Of a DNA stretch of 64,000 nucleotides, positions 13,501-25,734 are shown piece by piece (the stretch's first letter is position 1; each line of letters begins with the position of its first letter). The notes under the pieces were generated by a model. It saw nothing but the letters and a program-made list of their open reading frames with translations, did not search any database and had not been told where the DNA came from. The translations under genes were made by a program, and so were the position numbers. The DNA comes from Colletotrichum lupini (taxonomy: Eukaryota > Ascomycota > Sordariomycetes > Glomerellales > Glomerellaceae): the NCBI RefSeq assembly GCF_023278565.1, contig NC_064673.1, forward strand, positions 1,488,001 through 1,552,000. The letters are read 5' to 3'.

Positions 13501-15200
13501 TTTATTACTAATAACGAGGTAATTAACACCTTTTATATAGTAAAAGAGAAAGCCGATTTCGAGCTAGTAGTTAAACTATATAAGGAAGGCGTAATTATAA
13601 TTACTAAAAAGCCGTATAAGGGATCAGATCTTATCGAAACAAACACTCTTCGTAATTAAGGGGTCTATCGATTTATCTTATATAACCTAGAAAAATATAT
13701 AAACCTCTATATATTTAAATTATAAATAGTTTGTAAGATTAAAGGGAAAAGAACACCCTAGCCGTACGAGAAGTTTAGATACGTAATTTAGGGGTATAGT
13801 AACGTTAAAAAGGTAACGCTACTTATATAATTACCCACTATATAGCGCTATAGCTAACGATTAATAATAGTACTAATAGCATCGCTATAGAAAAAGGGAT
13901 ACGAGATTTAGAGCCGTAATATTACCTAGGCCTATACCTAATTAGCTATAGGGCTTATAAGGAGAATCCTAGCCTATTTACTAAAGGAAATAGCTAGTAA
14001 GTATTTAGAAAGTACGATTATTAAAGTACTTAAGCTACTATATAGGCTCGCAGAATCGGGCACCTATTAGTGGGCTACCTATTACGATTTTTATATTAAT
14101 TAATTATTAATAGTTACCTTTACGTACGACCCGTGCTTACTAATCGCGGAGTACGAAGGTAACTAATTTAGGATCGTTAGAATATAGACTAACAATATAT
14201 TAAGCTTATTTAATATTAATTTTATAAAAAAAGAGGATAAGGAGCTTTAAAAAGCGGGCTTCGTAGCGAAGCTAAAAGAGGTCCTTATAATAAATACCCC
14301 CCTAGTATTTAACAATAGGATTCTTATAATTAAAAGGGAAACCGTCGTTTTTTAATAAAAGGGGTAGGGTAAGAAGATTAACCTTGTTAATTTAAATATA
14401 ACCGACGTTAAGAAGCGGTATAAAACTAAGCTCGCGCGAGGGGTATATATTATAAATATTTATTAGCCCGAGGCGACTTTTAACTATATTAAAGTAGTAT
14501 AGGCTATGGATCTAACTAAACGAGACGTCGAAGTACTTAATAAGCGGCTTAAGTAGTAGTAAATAAATCTCGATTAAGGTCTCGTTTATTAACTAATCGA
14601 CCTTACGACGAGCAAGCTTTATATCTTCGTTAATAGGTTATTTATAAATAATAACGACCTTATTTTGTAATTAGGGTATATTATTATCCTAGCTAACGAG
14701 AGTATAAGCAAGAGTAAATTTACTATATACGGTAATATAATCTACTATTTATTAACTAAAAATAAGCGGGTAATAAGAAATATACTAGCGTTAGAGGTTT
14801 ATAATATAATTAACGGCGTTAACCTCTTTTACGCGATTTTAATAACGCTAAAGAAGATTACCGATCGAATTAGCCTTTTATTTATTCTAATAATTATCTA
14901 TATAGATTCCTACTCGCTATACGAATGCCTTATTAAATTAAGAACGACGAAGGAAAAGAGGCTTATAATTAATATTATAGCCCTTAGGTAATCGTACGAA
15001 AGGCGCGAGATACTCGAGATTTATTAGATTAATAATAAAAATAACCTCGTAAATGCTTTTATAAAAGTAATACTAAATAAGGGATTAGAGTAATTCGTAA
15101 GTAGTAAAAAAGTTACTATACGAATAGAGGGATAGGTTATATAAAAAGAGTAGAAAAAAGGGAGAAAAGGAGACGACTTAGTAGACGGGCCCGAGGTCGA
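10600..15200 (+). pseudogene. Relic of copia gag-pol polyprotein (family A copy 1)
   Basis: Coding remnants are readable through frequent TAG/TAA that replace Gln codons. Visible blocks: gag-like at about 10600-11150; a zinc-knuckle relic at about 11310-11390 where the cysteines now read Tyr (TGY to TAY) but the His of the motif persists; protease-like at about 12040-12280 (ISFGLSKEIV, FLLCLKDID); GAG-pre-integrase and integrase at about 12290-13010; RT at about 13550-14390 with TYDPCLLI and a mutated MQTDDIL block; RNase H at about 14560-15070 with YIDSYSLYECLIKL and TKEKRL. The order is diagnostic of Ty1/copia. RIP has destroyed the frame, so no product is expected. Confidence 0.88.
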
Positions 15201-15251
15201 ATTATACCTCTAACTATAGTAATTAAATCGATAAAAAAAAGAGAAAGTTAG

Positions 15252-15454
15252 CATCGGATTAGAAGTCTAATTTAACCGCGGTATATAGCTAACTATATAG
15301 GGGCTAATTAGGGGGCCCTATTTATAATTATCGTAGCTAGCCTAACTTATAATTAGAACCTCCTTTTTATACCTACGCAGATATTTATATAGTTTAATTA
15401 ATCTCTTCGTTAACTACGGTTCGAACTAACTACCCTATAATAGGGATACTAACA
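15252..15454 (+). repeat. 3' LTR of family A copy 1
   Basis: 203 bp, ending GATACTAACA and followed by GGTAG. The inner end is heavily mutated (the expected TGTCGGATT reads CATCGGATT). It is more RIP-affected than the outer half of the 5' LTR. Confidence 0.92.
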
Positions 15455-15459
15455 GGTAG

Positions 15460-17648
15460 CGACGGTTTAATACTCTCTTTCTAACTCCGAGACGATGTAG
15501 TTCAAGCTTTATAAGTGATGTTTAGTCTTGTAGGTGGACTCAACCTAGATTTACTGATTGTGAGGAATGATGCAGGAACGTTGGAGCATATGTTCTCTTA
15601 GTCAAAGCGGTATCTCCATCTGGATTGCGTAGAACCTGTCAGTGACCACACTTTCTCCAGGGAAACATAAGTAGACTTAACAAGTTGATAGTAGGCTAGA
15701 TCTGCCAAGCACATAGTCATGCCGAGACAGTTGTCAGAGTTGAAGTTCTGCCAAAGAGCTCATGGCTGACAGCACCAAGGTTGCTGGTCCATTTGTATGT
15801 TTACACTAGGTTGAGATCCAGATCGATAGACAAAAATGTAGTGAAACGTTCACATCAGCATTCAGACATAATACTTGAATCATGTGGTGTTCAATCTTCT
15901 CAACTCCCGAAGCGCCGACTTCCTTGCTAAGGACTATGGGGTAGTGAGTCAATCATCAAGACATTCGGCTGCAAAGTGTCTGTAGCCAACAGACCACGAT
16001 TTGCATGAATATTTTTAAGGAATTGAATGAGTTCGTTGGCAAGTGTGATATAGGAGAGCGTCTCTGCGTTAAGTACTTCTAACATTACCTGCTAACCATA
16101 TGCCGTAATTCAGGATGCATCTGCTCACTGCGAAACTTGATGAAAGTCCAATGAGCAAGTTTAAAGTCTCGGGTGTTGAGACTAGATTAACCGGTTCTGG
16201 CGGCATCTAGTCTTCCTTAAAGAAAACCCCAAAGCCGCGAAAGAAAATTATACACGTTTTTGAAGGCGATGAACTCGGAAGAAAGAAAACCACGTTGCCA
16301 ACGCTTACTTTCGTGTCACTGAGCACTTGCATTTCATGAAACCAGCTGGCTATTGAGAGCGCCTTCAAAGGATCAAAGAGGTTGAAGCTCAATTAAAAGG
16401 TACAGCACATCCTCTGAACAGTGATTCGAACTCCTTGACACAAAATCCAGGCGTTTCAGGTTTCGCTGGTTGACAGCTTGATGTTCACTAACTTTCGAAA
16501 GGCAAAACAAGTTAGGTCGTTCGAAAACCCCCAGAGTCACAGTGTTACGCCAAATCGGAAGGCAAATATATTGCACTTGTTGAATTTGGAAGATAGACGC
16601 CATATGTTGAGTTTATGGAAACCGACTGCTGATGAATCTTTGACATAGGTCATTAGCGGAGTCGGAGACGAGGCTTCAAAGCCAGGCGACCGCCTGTTCT
16701 CAAAGTTGGAAGGACTTTCTCAGAAAAGGTATTCCTACATGATTCTACTTTTCTATATGAAGTTTTCCAACGTTTACTTTTACGGGTCGATTTTCACTAG
16801 CAGTTATAAACCATGGATTCGACACAGTGAGCAGGGAACATGGGAAAGTCACGCGTCCTAGAGACATTATCAATCACTGAGACATTTTTTACTTCAAATC
16901 TTGGAGACGGAGAGCTGATGAGTTCGAAAGAGAACATATACACAATGGCATTGGCCTTAGTTATGGCTATTTCTCCTTCCATAATGCCGAGCTGGGGTTT
17001 CTTCATCATAGAAATATAAGCCGAACAACGAACCTAAGACTTTTTCGTTCATGGACTTACAAGGTTGTACTTGCAACCTGATGGCCTTGTGTACACGGGC
17101 AAGTTTCAGAAACTTTGATGTTGTTAAGCACTGATGACCCTCTGGCCGCGTATCAGAACAAAAGCTGACAGCCCTGGCGATTGCAAGTCTAATTCGGCTT
17201 TCTCGACTCGTTCATGTGACAGTGAGCCCGAATCCAATCCAAGAATCAGAATTCTGCAAGTGACTGACTCAGTGGCATACATAGCATGGTCCAAAGAATC
17301 TGTTGGCGCTTATTTCGCCCGCTTAACCCATCTGTGTTGGTTGGGTCGACGACCCAGGGTGTGCAGCTGAAACCAACAGGACAGGTCTGCGCCGCCCTCG
17401 CCCGCATGATCCCCCCACCGCGAGGGCGCTTTTGCTTTACCAGAATAGATATCTCCAACGGAATCAGTCTCTGTAATAGGATACAAAACCGCAATGAGGC
17501 TATGTCTTTCGGGCTAGCGTGAATGGGACGGCTTGGGAGGAATGGAGCACCAACTTATTTGAAGAGGCGGGCAGCACGCTCACCTGGCTAAAGCGCCCGA
17601 TTTCGCAGCTTTTCGTGGTTCTTTCCTGTCACCGCCGAGTTCTAAAAG
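15460..17648. other. Island DNA upstream of the GTPase gene; possible decayed minus-strand ORFs
   Basis: Normal base composition. No gene can be named. Three short minus-strand frames (16207-16392, 16373-16603, 16797-17009) lie in succession and look mildly protein-like, but they have no recognisable domain and no convincing intron model joins them. They could be remains of a gene or an old repeat. Everything else is short overlapping frames. Confidence 0.35.
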
Positions 17649-20600
17649 ATGTCAAGAGTTGTGAGTTCTTCTCCTCGAAACCCCAATATCAATCCTTTCC
17701 GTCAAGAAGCCCACTCAGTTAACGTTGGAATACTACCATCAGCGATCCTCGGCCACGGCCGGTCCCCCAAGGACCACGGCTTCTGAACCCCCGCCTTGGG
17801 CCGTATTGTTTCCCCAGGAACAAGTACTCTCAGGTTCTCCGCCAGTTTCATTTCCAAACAGGCACCAGTCAGTAGCAGCATCGACGACGTCTCGAGGATC
17901 GTCTGCACCAATTTTCACTCCTGAGTCGAGTCGCTCTCCATCTATCGTCAGAAGTGACACCTTGTTTCCGGAACCAATATTGCCGAGACGAGTGTCTCCA
18001 GATGAGCCTATTCCATCAGTTGAGACTGAGGCATGGACAGAGTCTCCAATATCTGGAGCGTCGATCCCTCGTACACCGAATACTCGCCCAGGGGCTGCTC
18101 GAGCATCAACCTCCCCGCTGACATCAGCTCCGCACTCTCCACTCTCCTATAGGGCTGCCGATAGTCTCCCTGGAGAACGATATCCAGCGCGGGACTCCCC
18201 CGAAATTGGAAGCATCACTGATCGTCTGGATCGGCTGATTATCGAACGCCTCGATCGCACACCAGTAGATATGGGGTTGTCCGATATTAGAGCCGCACTG
18301 TCAAATCTGTTCGACGATGCTGGGCGACGGACTCCTCAACCAAGCAATCCTACGCCTGCTTTTAGGCAAAGCTCCTTGACCCCGCGCCCTCCTCGTCGAT
18401 CGCGGGGACGTTCTGAAGCAGCCCTGGTGTATCATGATGTCAAGGACGAGGAGTTGCCAGAGAGTCGTTTCTACGACCCAGCGGTCCAAAATGCCATCAA
18501 GAACGCCAAGGCATTGATGACTCAGTTGGCAGGTGTTCTCGAAGACAGCCCTCTTCACATCAACCCCGATTCAACAATCAGACGACTGTATGGCCAAGCA
18601 CTGGATCTGTCCCAATTTGAAGGACCTTCGACGCGGACTGTTGGGTTTGTTGGAGATTCCGGCGTTGGTGAGCGTCTAGTACTGTGATCGAAGAGACCTT
18701 ATCTTACGAGCACAGGTAAAAGTAGCGTCTTGAATTCCCTTCTGGATCAAAAGAACCTCGCTAGAACAGTAGGTTATGGAAGACCTTGCGTAGCATCGCA
18801 GCCGTCGGTTAACGTATGCTAGAGCAATAGCGGGGCCGCATGCACCTGCGTTGTTACCGAGTATCACCATAAGGACGGGGATGCTTTCACTATTGACGTG
18901 GAATTATTCAGTCAGGATGAGCTCATGGATCAGATGAAGGAACTGCTTCAATCGTATCGAATGTTTCACCTGAACGCGGGAGAATTGAGGAGAAATGATG
19001 AGGCGGCAACAGTTGTCGATATTGAAGAGCAAGCAAACGTCGCTCGGGACACTTTCCGGTCCCTGTTCCGCGGTCAGCTGGCGAGCGAAGACTTCCTTAT
19101 CAATGAGGAGGAAGCCACTGTTCTAAGAACCTTTCATTCCTGGCTGCGGAGAGTGGACCTACCGCTTGAAGGAAGACATGAGAAGCCTTCGCGGGATAGT
19201 TGCGCTGCTTTCCTGATGTATCTGACATCCGAATCGGTAGATACACGAACGCCAGCTGTTTGGCCTTTCGTCCGTAAGATCAAGTAAGTCTTACCTCACT
19301 TCAGAGGTCGTATAGTGAAGTCTTTTAACAGAAAGAACCAGGGTATTTTTGCCCTCACATATTCTGAGTAAGGGTCTAATCCTCGTCGACCTTCCTGGTA
19401 AGGTGCAGCATCCTTTGTTACGGCCCAAATATCCCTAATATATGACTCTCAGGACTGCGTGACTCCAACTCGGCACGGAGACTTATCACCGAAAGATATC
19501 TGGTCGAATATGATGAGATTTTTGCCATATGCAACATTGGGCGGGCAACTACAGATGTCGGTGTGGAAAGTGTCTTTGAACTTGCGCAACAGGCAGGGTT
19601 GTCCAAAGTTGGGATCGTCTGCACAAAGTCTGATGTGAGCACGTTTTAGAATCTCCAGTTTCCCACCTTTTTATAATGTTTCTGCGGTTTGCTGACCACT
19701 GAGCCACAGGACATTCGAGTTGAAGAAGCCATGAAAGATTGGCGAGGCCGACACGCAGATCGTATCCAGCAACTGAGCAATGCAGTTTCAACCACTGAGG
19801 CAGACATTGAGAATATCAATCTTGACCTGGCGGAAATTGACGAGTTGGAGATGACGGAACTGACAGACGAGGAACAAAGAGAATCGATTCGACTCCACAA
19901 CGAACAGAGGCGAACCAAGTGAGACCCATCTGCACAGAGGCTTTTGCGTATCGCTAACTCGCATTGGCTGAACAGTGCGGTTTTGAAGAAGAATTTATTC
20001 GAGTAAGTTACGCGGCTTCAAAATTGTCGAATAAGTACACAAAACTTGGCCTCAGTGCAAGCTGACATGTCATCCTTCACAATAGACTAAAAGAGTATCT
20101 GATAAAGACCCGCAATGCCATTGTCACCAGGCAACTTCGAACAGCTTACGAAGACAAGATTGCAGGCGGAAACCTGGCGGTGTTCTGCGTTAGCAACATC
20201 CTATACTGGGATGAACGACATAAGCCGAGAGACGTGGCCCTCCCATCACTGCAGCTCAGCGGTATCCTTGCTCTACGAAAGCACTGCCTCGGCATCATTG
20301 CGGACAGTCAGTTGAGTATTGCCAAGCGAAATATCGATAACGACATTCCCGCTATGCTTGGAGAAGCTGCATTGTGGGTTGAGTCTGGTGCAGGAAGCAC
20401 CGGTGCTGAACAAAAGCTCCATATTCGCGACACGCTGAATTTGATCGAGTCTCGGTTGAAGAGGGTCAGAGAATCCGCAAGACAATGACACAATGTCTCT
20501 TTACCTTTGGAGTTTTTGACTGATAGTGGGTAATCAGGACTTGACAAGAAGGAACTCAGATCTCAGCCTCGTTGGGACGTCGATCAAAGATGACTTCAGG

Positions 20601-21724
20601 ATACGAATCTATGATAGTATGTGGTCTACCTGCTCCTCAGACGATCAATCTGTCTGACTTCGAATGTTTAAGATCGACGCAACAATACATGGATGACTGC
20701 AGCGGCGAATGCCGCCTTGGAATGGGATCCTGTACGTCGCCTGAGTTGTTTCCACATGTGTCTAGCTAATTAGATTTCAGTGGGCGCCTGGTAGGTCAAA
20801 GTTTGCAAGTGATGCCTCGTGACTTTTTGCTCAAAACTGTTTGAAGGGACCTATTCAGCGTTCTGTCGCAATTTCGGGAACCATCGTACCAGAATTGCCG
20901 GCTGGCATGATTGGAATCAGGAGTTGATTTGCACCATGGCTAGAGATGTGACGCCTCAGTGGGATTCGGTGTGCACATCTTGCAGGACCAGACTGGAGCA
21001 GAGCTGTCGTCTGATCCAGAGCCAGATGGACTGGGCACTGGAATTTCTTGGTGAGGAACTTCCAATCCCATACTGGGATCACTCCGCTAATGTTAGTCAG
21101 AAAATGAGCTTGAGCTTTTTCCTGGAGTCACCGATCTCCTTCAGGAAACTTTGATCTGCCACAAGAATATCATGGAGTCCCAAGTAGAGGATCTCACGGA
21201 TAAAACCGGCGCTGACTTGAAGTAAGCAGCTCAATCTTCTGAGAAAGGTCTCAAACTCACCTTCGAGATAGCTCGCTACGTATTGACGTACTTACCGGCA
21301 TTCGAACGTCCATACTTGGTCAAGCGATGGAGACCCCTTACAGGAGGTGTAACGCGGAATATGATAAGTTGAGATCATACAGCCCACATCTTGGAGTATG
21401 TTGTTAATCGCAGTGAATGTAGGAGGAGGGAGTGATGGGAGACGTAAAGACATTATCCGCAATGCTGTTGATCGCGTGGATCTATTTGAGAACCACATGA
21501 TTGAGTTCAAGAGCAGAATGAGGCTTTTAGCGGATAACGTACAAACCGAGCTACAAGCTATCGTCCGTGATGGGTTGGCTGCGATTACGTCGGTTCTTGA
21601 CCTGATCAGGAATGACAATGTTGCGACAGAAAGCGAGGAGAACCCCGAGTTGAGACGCCGCTTGGAACAAGAGATCGCCACGATCAAGGAACGGATGAGA
21701 CGGATCATGGATATCATGGAGTGA
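17649..21724 (+). CDS. Large P-loop GTPase, dynamin-like/SLIP-GC-type, 16 exons
   Basis: A continuous frame of about 1,064-1,068 aa results from joining exons 17649-17660, 17719-18667, 18716-18768, 18823-19283, 19342-19397, 19453-19634, 19710-19918, 19976-20002, 20086-20464 (or -20476), 20538-20616, 20673-20731, 20781-20790, 20847-21050, 21101-21221, 21272-21363 and 21423-21724. The first about 300 aa are Ser/Pro-rich and probably disordered. Then come G1 GDSGVGKSS (split by intron 2, near residue 320), G3 VDLPG (about 510) and G4 CTKSD (about 570), followed by a long helical region with coiled-coil stretches to the C terminus. This matches fungal homologues of nuclear GTPase SLIP-GC and dynamin-like proteins. 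Most introns are 48-83 bp GT-AG. Two are irregular: intron 9 needs a weak GTCAGA or a GC donor, and intron 15 begins ATAAGT. The start uses a 4-codon exon before a strong GTGAGT donor and is the least certain part. Cellular role unknown. Confidence 0.75.
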
Positions 21725-23797
21725 TTGGTTTACCGTGTATGAAGAGAAGTACTTATGGCTATTATTTCGATTCATCTGTCAATGTCCGTGATGAAATTTT
21801 ATGAAGTGGCTCGGTTCCAGGAAAGAGCCTGATGATGTGTCTATTCCGATCATTCAACACGAAAATGCCGCCAATCTCAAAGCAGCCACAATCATATTAT
21901 GAGACTTAGCGTCAGGGAATTGGAAGACAGCGAAGCCAGCCTCAGCCCGGGTGGGGCATGACTGGCCATCAGTGAACGGAAACACCGCGGCGGGAAAAGT
22001 TACATACATTCTGCACATATGCCTAATTCACCCTGCTCACCCTCACTCATCTAGGTCGCCAGACCTGGGGGCGGCGAATGATCCGGCCACACGTTAACAC
22101 CAGAGTGGCGAGCGGTAGAGTTTAGATCGGATGAAGATCCAATTGGAAGTAAAATACCAGGCAGTGGATCACAGGCATCCCAGGGAGACCTCGACCGAGA
22201 AGTCCTCCATATATATTAAAATTGTGTGTCATGTGAACTAGATCACGATGCGACGGTACTGTCGGTAACGCGGCGAGCATTTCCGTTCTCTGGGTCGGCC
22301 TCTGGTCAGCGAGTAACTCAGCTCTTAGATCTGTCATAGCCCTTCGTGCTGAAGCAAGTGTTATTTAGCTCAGTTATTGAAGGCCGAATCCGAATGGGTG
22401 GGTTGTAGGTTATGATCTTAGAACTCTATGGGAATGACACGTAAGGGAAACGGCTTAGGAGGAAGTTTTGGCCCAGTTTCCTCCAGCTTATGTTGCCCAC
22501 GGAGATTGGTAGGCCTAGCAAATGATAAAAAAATTACTGGCAGCGAGAGCATTGAGAAAAAGACGTGGTGATATTGCTGCAGTGAGCGCTCGTAACCAGA
22601 TGAAAGCAGAAAATTGAGATTTGCCAAGGCTCTGGTATCCATGGTGGTGGTATCGCGGAAAGCTTGGCGGCAGGGTTCAGAAAGGGATGTGTGAAGTTCG
22701 GCCCTCATCTTTTTTCTCGTATCGCACCACATAAAGCAGTCTTCAGACGGCGTTAATTACCAGGTACGCCAGGATGGGCATATGAGTTCGAAGATGTATC
22801 CCGTGGGGAGTTGAAAAGTTCACCTAGAATCTTTGGCCAGACAATCACAGGCCCAGTAGGGAAGGTCGTCGTGAAACGGGCGCTTGGTGTTGACTGATAA
22901 CGAAAGCTGACAACATCCGACTTTTTCTGCCAAACTCCGTGGTGTCAGTTTTCGCTCGGGTCAAGCTAGGAGGTTTTTCTCTAGCGGCAAACAAACGTGG
23001 GGAGCGCTCGAGAGCCAGAATGAGTCTTTTGCCTCTCAAAACCTCTCTCTTGGTCTTCCAAGCACGGTTGGTTATGTGACCAAAGCATGGATGCCGCTGG
23101 TCCGGACTCCGCACATTTGACAAAGGTCGCCCGTGAGCTTAAGTGGATGCCCCCATTCTGTAAGTGATATCGTGTGGACGAAGCTCATGGGGAGGGTGTC
23201 CGACCATTCCTTGTCTGGATCCGTTGTTAACAAAGTCGGCCGAAGTCTTAATCCTATTAAGCCATATGCGGGTGATAGCCTCAAATATCCTTGGGTCTGC
23301 ACAGAGAGATTGTGGGGCGTTTGGAAAGGAGGGAGCCCAGCCTGGAAAGACAGACTTCAACCCCTCTCCCTGACATGGAATGTCGGGCCATGTTACAGAA
23401 GACGCTCCTGGGGGAACTATCGGGGATGAGCTCAGTTGGAAACGCCAAGTAAGTATTTGATGGAAATACCAAGAACTGTGTGATTGCCAGTTCTCCATTC
23501 TCAAGATCATTGCTTCTGACGGAGCGTCCGTTGACAGTCTAAAAATTTCAGGTGATGGGTACCATCATACGGTGAGCTGGGCAAACATGTCCATTTCCAA
23601 TGCCCACAAGGCGGCGGGAAGAGAACGATTCGCCCGGCTGCCTGTGGGTTCCGGAGAGAAGCCGGATTGACATCCAGCATAGCCTCAGAAACGGACCCTC
23701 GGATGGAGGAAAAGCGGGAGATAACCCCAAATGCCCCTGAACTTTGAAGTGAGGAAAGGCAACAGGTAGGTCCCAAGGGCTGGGCACGTGGGAAGCG
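21725..23797. other. Intergenic DNA between the GTPase gene and the AT-rich block
   Basis: Normal base composition with overlapping short frames on both strands (for example 22418-22732 minus, 23133-23429 plus). None has a recognisable domain, a signal peptide or a consistent splice pattern. I see no supportable gene. Confidence 0.5.
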
Positions 23798-24167
23798 TGA
23801 ATGTTAGTCCTAAGTACCTTATTATTAAAGAAAGTTAATTCTTTCTAAGTTATAAGTATAAGAATATAGTTTTAATAAAATAATATAATACCTACTTAAT
23901 ACTTAAATTAAGATACTTTTTTAAGCTTATTATAAAAAAAAGATAATTATATTATTAACTACTTATTATTAAGGTTTATAAATAATATTATAGTTTAATT
24001 ATAATAGTTTTATTTATAATAAGTAAAAGGTCTAATTATAAGTCCTTTATAAACTTTTATTTAAGAGCTATAAAAGCTTTTAAATATATTAAGTTAAAAT
24101 ACTTATTAAAATATTAATAACTAAACTAATTTTATAATAACGGCCTTAATAAAAGAATTAAGAGATG

Positions 24168-24393
24168 TGTTGGATTACGAGGCAGAAAAGGGGCCCTATT
24201 AGGTAGTTAGGTAGGGGTGGTAGGTAGGCAGTCTGGGCCCGTGCAGACGGACCCTTCTACCTACCTATACCTACTAAGGGACCGCGGGCTCTGCCCACGA
24301 TCTTCCCCTCTTATATATACGTAATAGACCTATACTAACTTATTAACCTAGTTACGACCTAAAAAGTCTTACCTACTTACGTATATACTAACA
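24168..24393 (+). repeat. 5' LTR of family B deleted copy
   Basis: 226 bp, starting TGTTGGATTACGAGG and ending TATACTAACA. It is much less RIP-mutated in its outer 140 bp than inside. It matches the LTRs at 43851-44075 and 50536-50760 in inverse orientation. Confidence 0.92.
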
Positions 24394-24808
24394 CTAATTA
24401 GTAGTTAAATTATATATATATTTCTACTATAAGTTAGTAAGGATATAACTATAAAAGAGATAGCCTCGACCTACCTTACTAACTATTCCGACTTATTAAC
24501 TTAGTTCTATCTATTTAACTAACGATAAGCGGCCTAGTCTATACTACCTTAGCTCTCCTCTACTACTACTAGCTAACGACTAATTAATTAATTACGGGTT
24601 ATTAAGAGCGCGCTTTATTACGTACGATCTCTTTTATTAAAACTACTACTATAAAAAAATTAACTACTTTATTATTACTATTAACCTTGCTTTTATTATT
24701 AATATTATTTTTACTAGCCTTATTACTATTACTAACTTCCCTCTAATTAAACCGCTCGTAGAGGAATCTATTTTAAATATATTATAACTAAGCGCTATTT
24801 TAAATTAG

Positions 24809-25322
24809 TGTTACGAAGGTAACTTTGTTTACCTTATTATTCGCCTTATTATGAATATTACGTAAGCAACCTATATACCATATTAATCTACGATTTCTGT
24901 AGATTATTATAGGTATTGATTATGTAAGCAATACTGCTTATATAAGCTTACGTGAGCAATGGAAAGTACTGGAAGGTAACTGAATAATCTGGAATTTACT
25001 CGAGGCGGAATTACGTACTACGATTACGCATTCACTTACGTATACGCTTATTAATTATATCATAATTAATAAGCAATGGAATATTCTAGTAGGAGGTTTT
25101 TATGCCTATATATAGGCGTGTATTTACCTACTTAGACCTTTCGTTAAGCAAGCAACTTCTCATATAGTAATTCAACTATATCACTCTCTTTACTACAAAA
25201 ACCTCTTTTATATACGCTTATTTCCCCTATATTCATATATTCTTGCTTCTATATGAATATTCACTTTTCATATTCTGTATAAGAATATCCCGCATTACCT
25301 CGTTAAAGCTATACGTGCTAGA
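24809..25322. mobile_element. 514-bp solo-LTR-like insertion, not RIP-mutated
   Basis: It begins TGTTACGAAGG and is flanked by ATTAG (24804-24808 and 25323-25327; extendable to AATTAG). The full-length family B copy has the uninterrupted site (about 50128 on the minus strand), proving an insertion. Unlike the host element it retains many CA and TG dinucleotides. It contains TATA-like sequences (about 25110-25125) as an LTR would, but ends ..GCTAGA instead of the usual CA, and no coding region is present. It could be a solo LTR of a third family or a small non-autonomous element. Confidence 0.6.
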
Positions 25323-25734
25323 ATTAGTAATAAACGAGAGGAGATTAACTACTAAGAAATTAATTTAATAATCGTTAGCGTATTAGTGCTTAATAATAAT
25401 AAAACCTTCGGAATTATAAATACGTTAATAATAAATCTCTTGCTAATAGCGAAGTATTCCGAGATACTAAGGAAAGGAAAAGATCTTAATAATAGTAGTA
25501 GTAGGGATCTATTTTATACTACTAATAAATCTACCTCTTTCTAACCTAACGGAAGCTCCGAGACCAGACCAGCAAAATAAAGTACGAGAAGTGCTAAAAG
25601 GAATTACTAATTAGTAGCTGACGGAATCCTCTATTTACTACTAGAAGTACGGTTATAAAAGGCCTTTCTTCCCTTTTTACGACCTTCTGCCGACCTTAGT
25701 AACCTTCTATCTATACTCCTCGTCTTTAGAGCTT

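Larger units (their letters stand above)
8938..15454 (+). mobile_element. Ty1/copia LTR retrotransposon, family A copy 1, RIP-mutated
   Basis: 6,517 bp, bounded by 203-bp LTRs (8938-9140 and 15252-15454) and a perfect 5-bp target duplication GGTAG (8933-8937, 15455-15459). The coding strand is plus. Reading through many TAA/TAG stops, one can follow gag, a zinc knuckle, protease, integrase, reverse transcriptase and RNase H in copia order (integrase before RT). CpA/TpG is nearly absent and TpA very abundant, while CpG and CpC survive, the pattern of RIP with CpA preference. A purine-rich tract sits just before the 3' LTR (about 15231-15247). Compared with copies 2 and 3 it lacks about 331 bp in the leader (junction near 9458-9462). 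It cannot encode proteins now. Confidence 0.93.

Noticed and set aside
13287..13529. Minus-strand frame of 80 codons in family A copy 1
   Set aside because: Antisense to the pol relic; Ile/Ser-rich because of RIP composition.
8938..15454. Ty3/gypsy classification of family A
   Set aside because: Integrase remnants come before RT and RNase H, and the RNase H end (DSYSLYECL..KLGTTKEKRL type) is copia-like.
16415..16440. GTTCGAATC on the minus strand as a tRNA T-arm
   Set aside because: The flanking bases do not form the 5-bp T-stem and no cloverleaf can be drawn.
20486..20488. TGA as the true end of the GTPase gene
   Set aside because: Conserved reading continues in frame through introns 9-15 to 21724, including a WDPW..GTY.AFCR region and a C-terminal helical domain, so a single long gene explains more.
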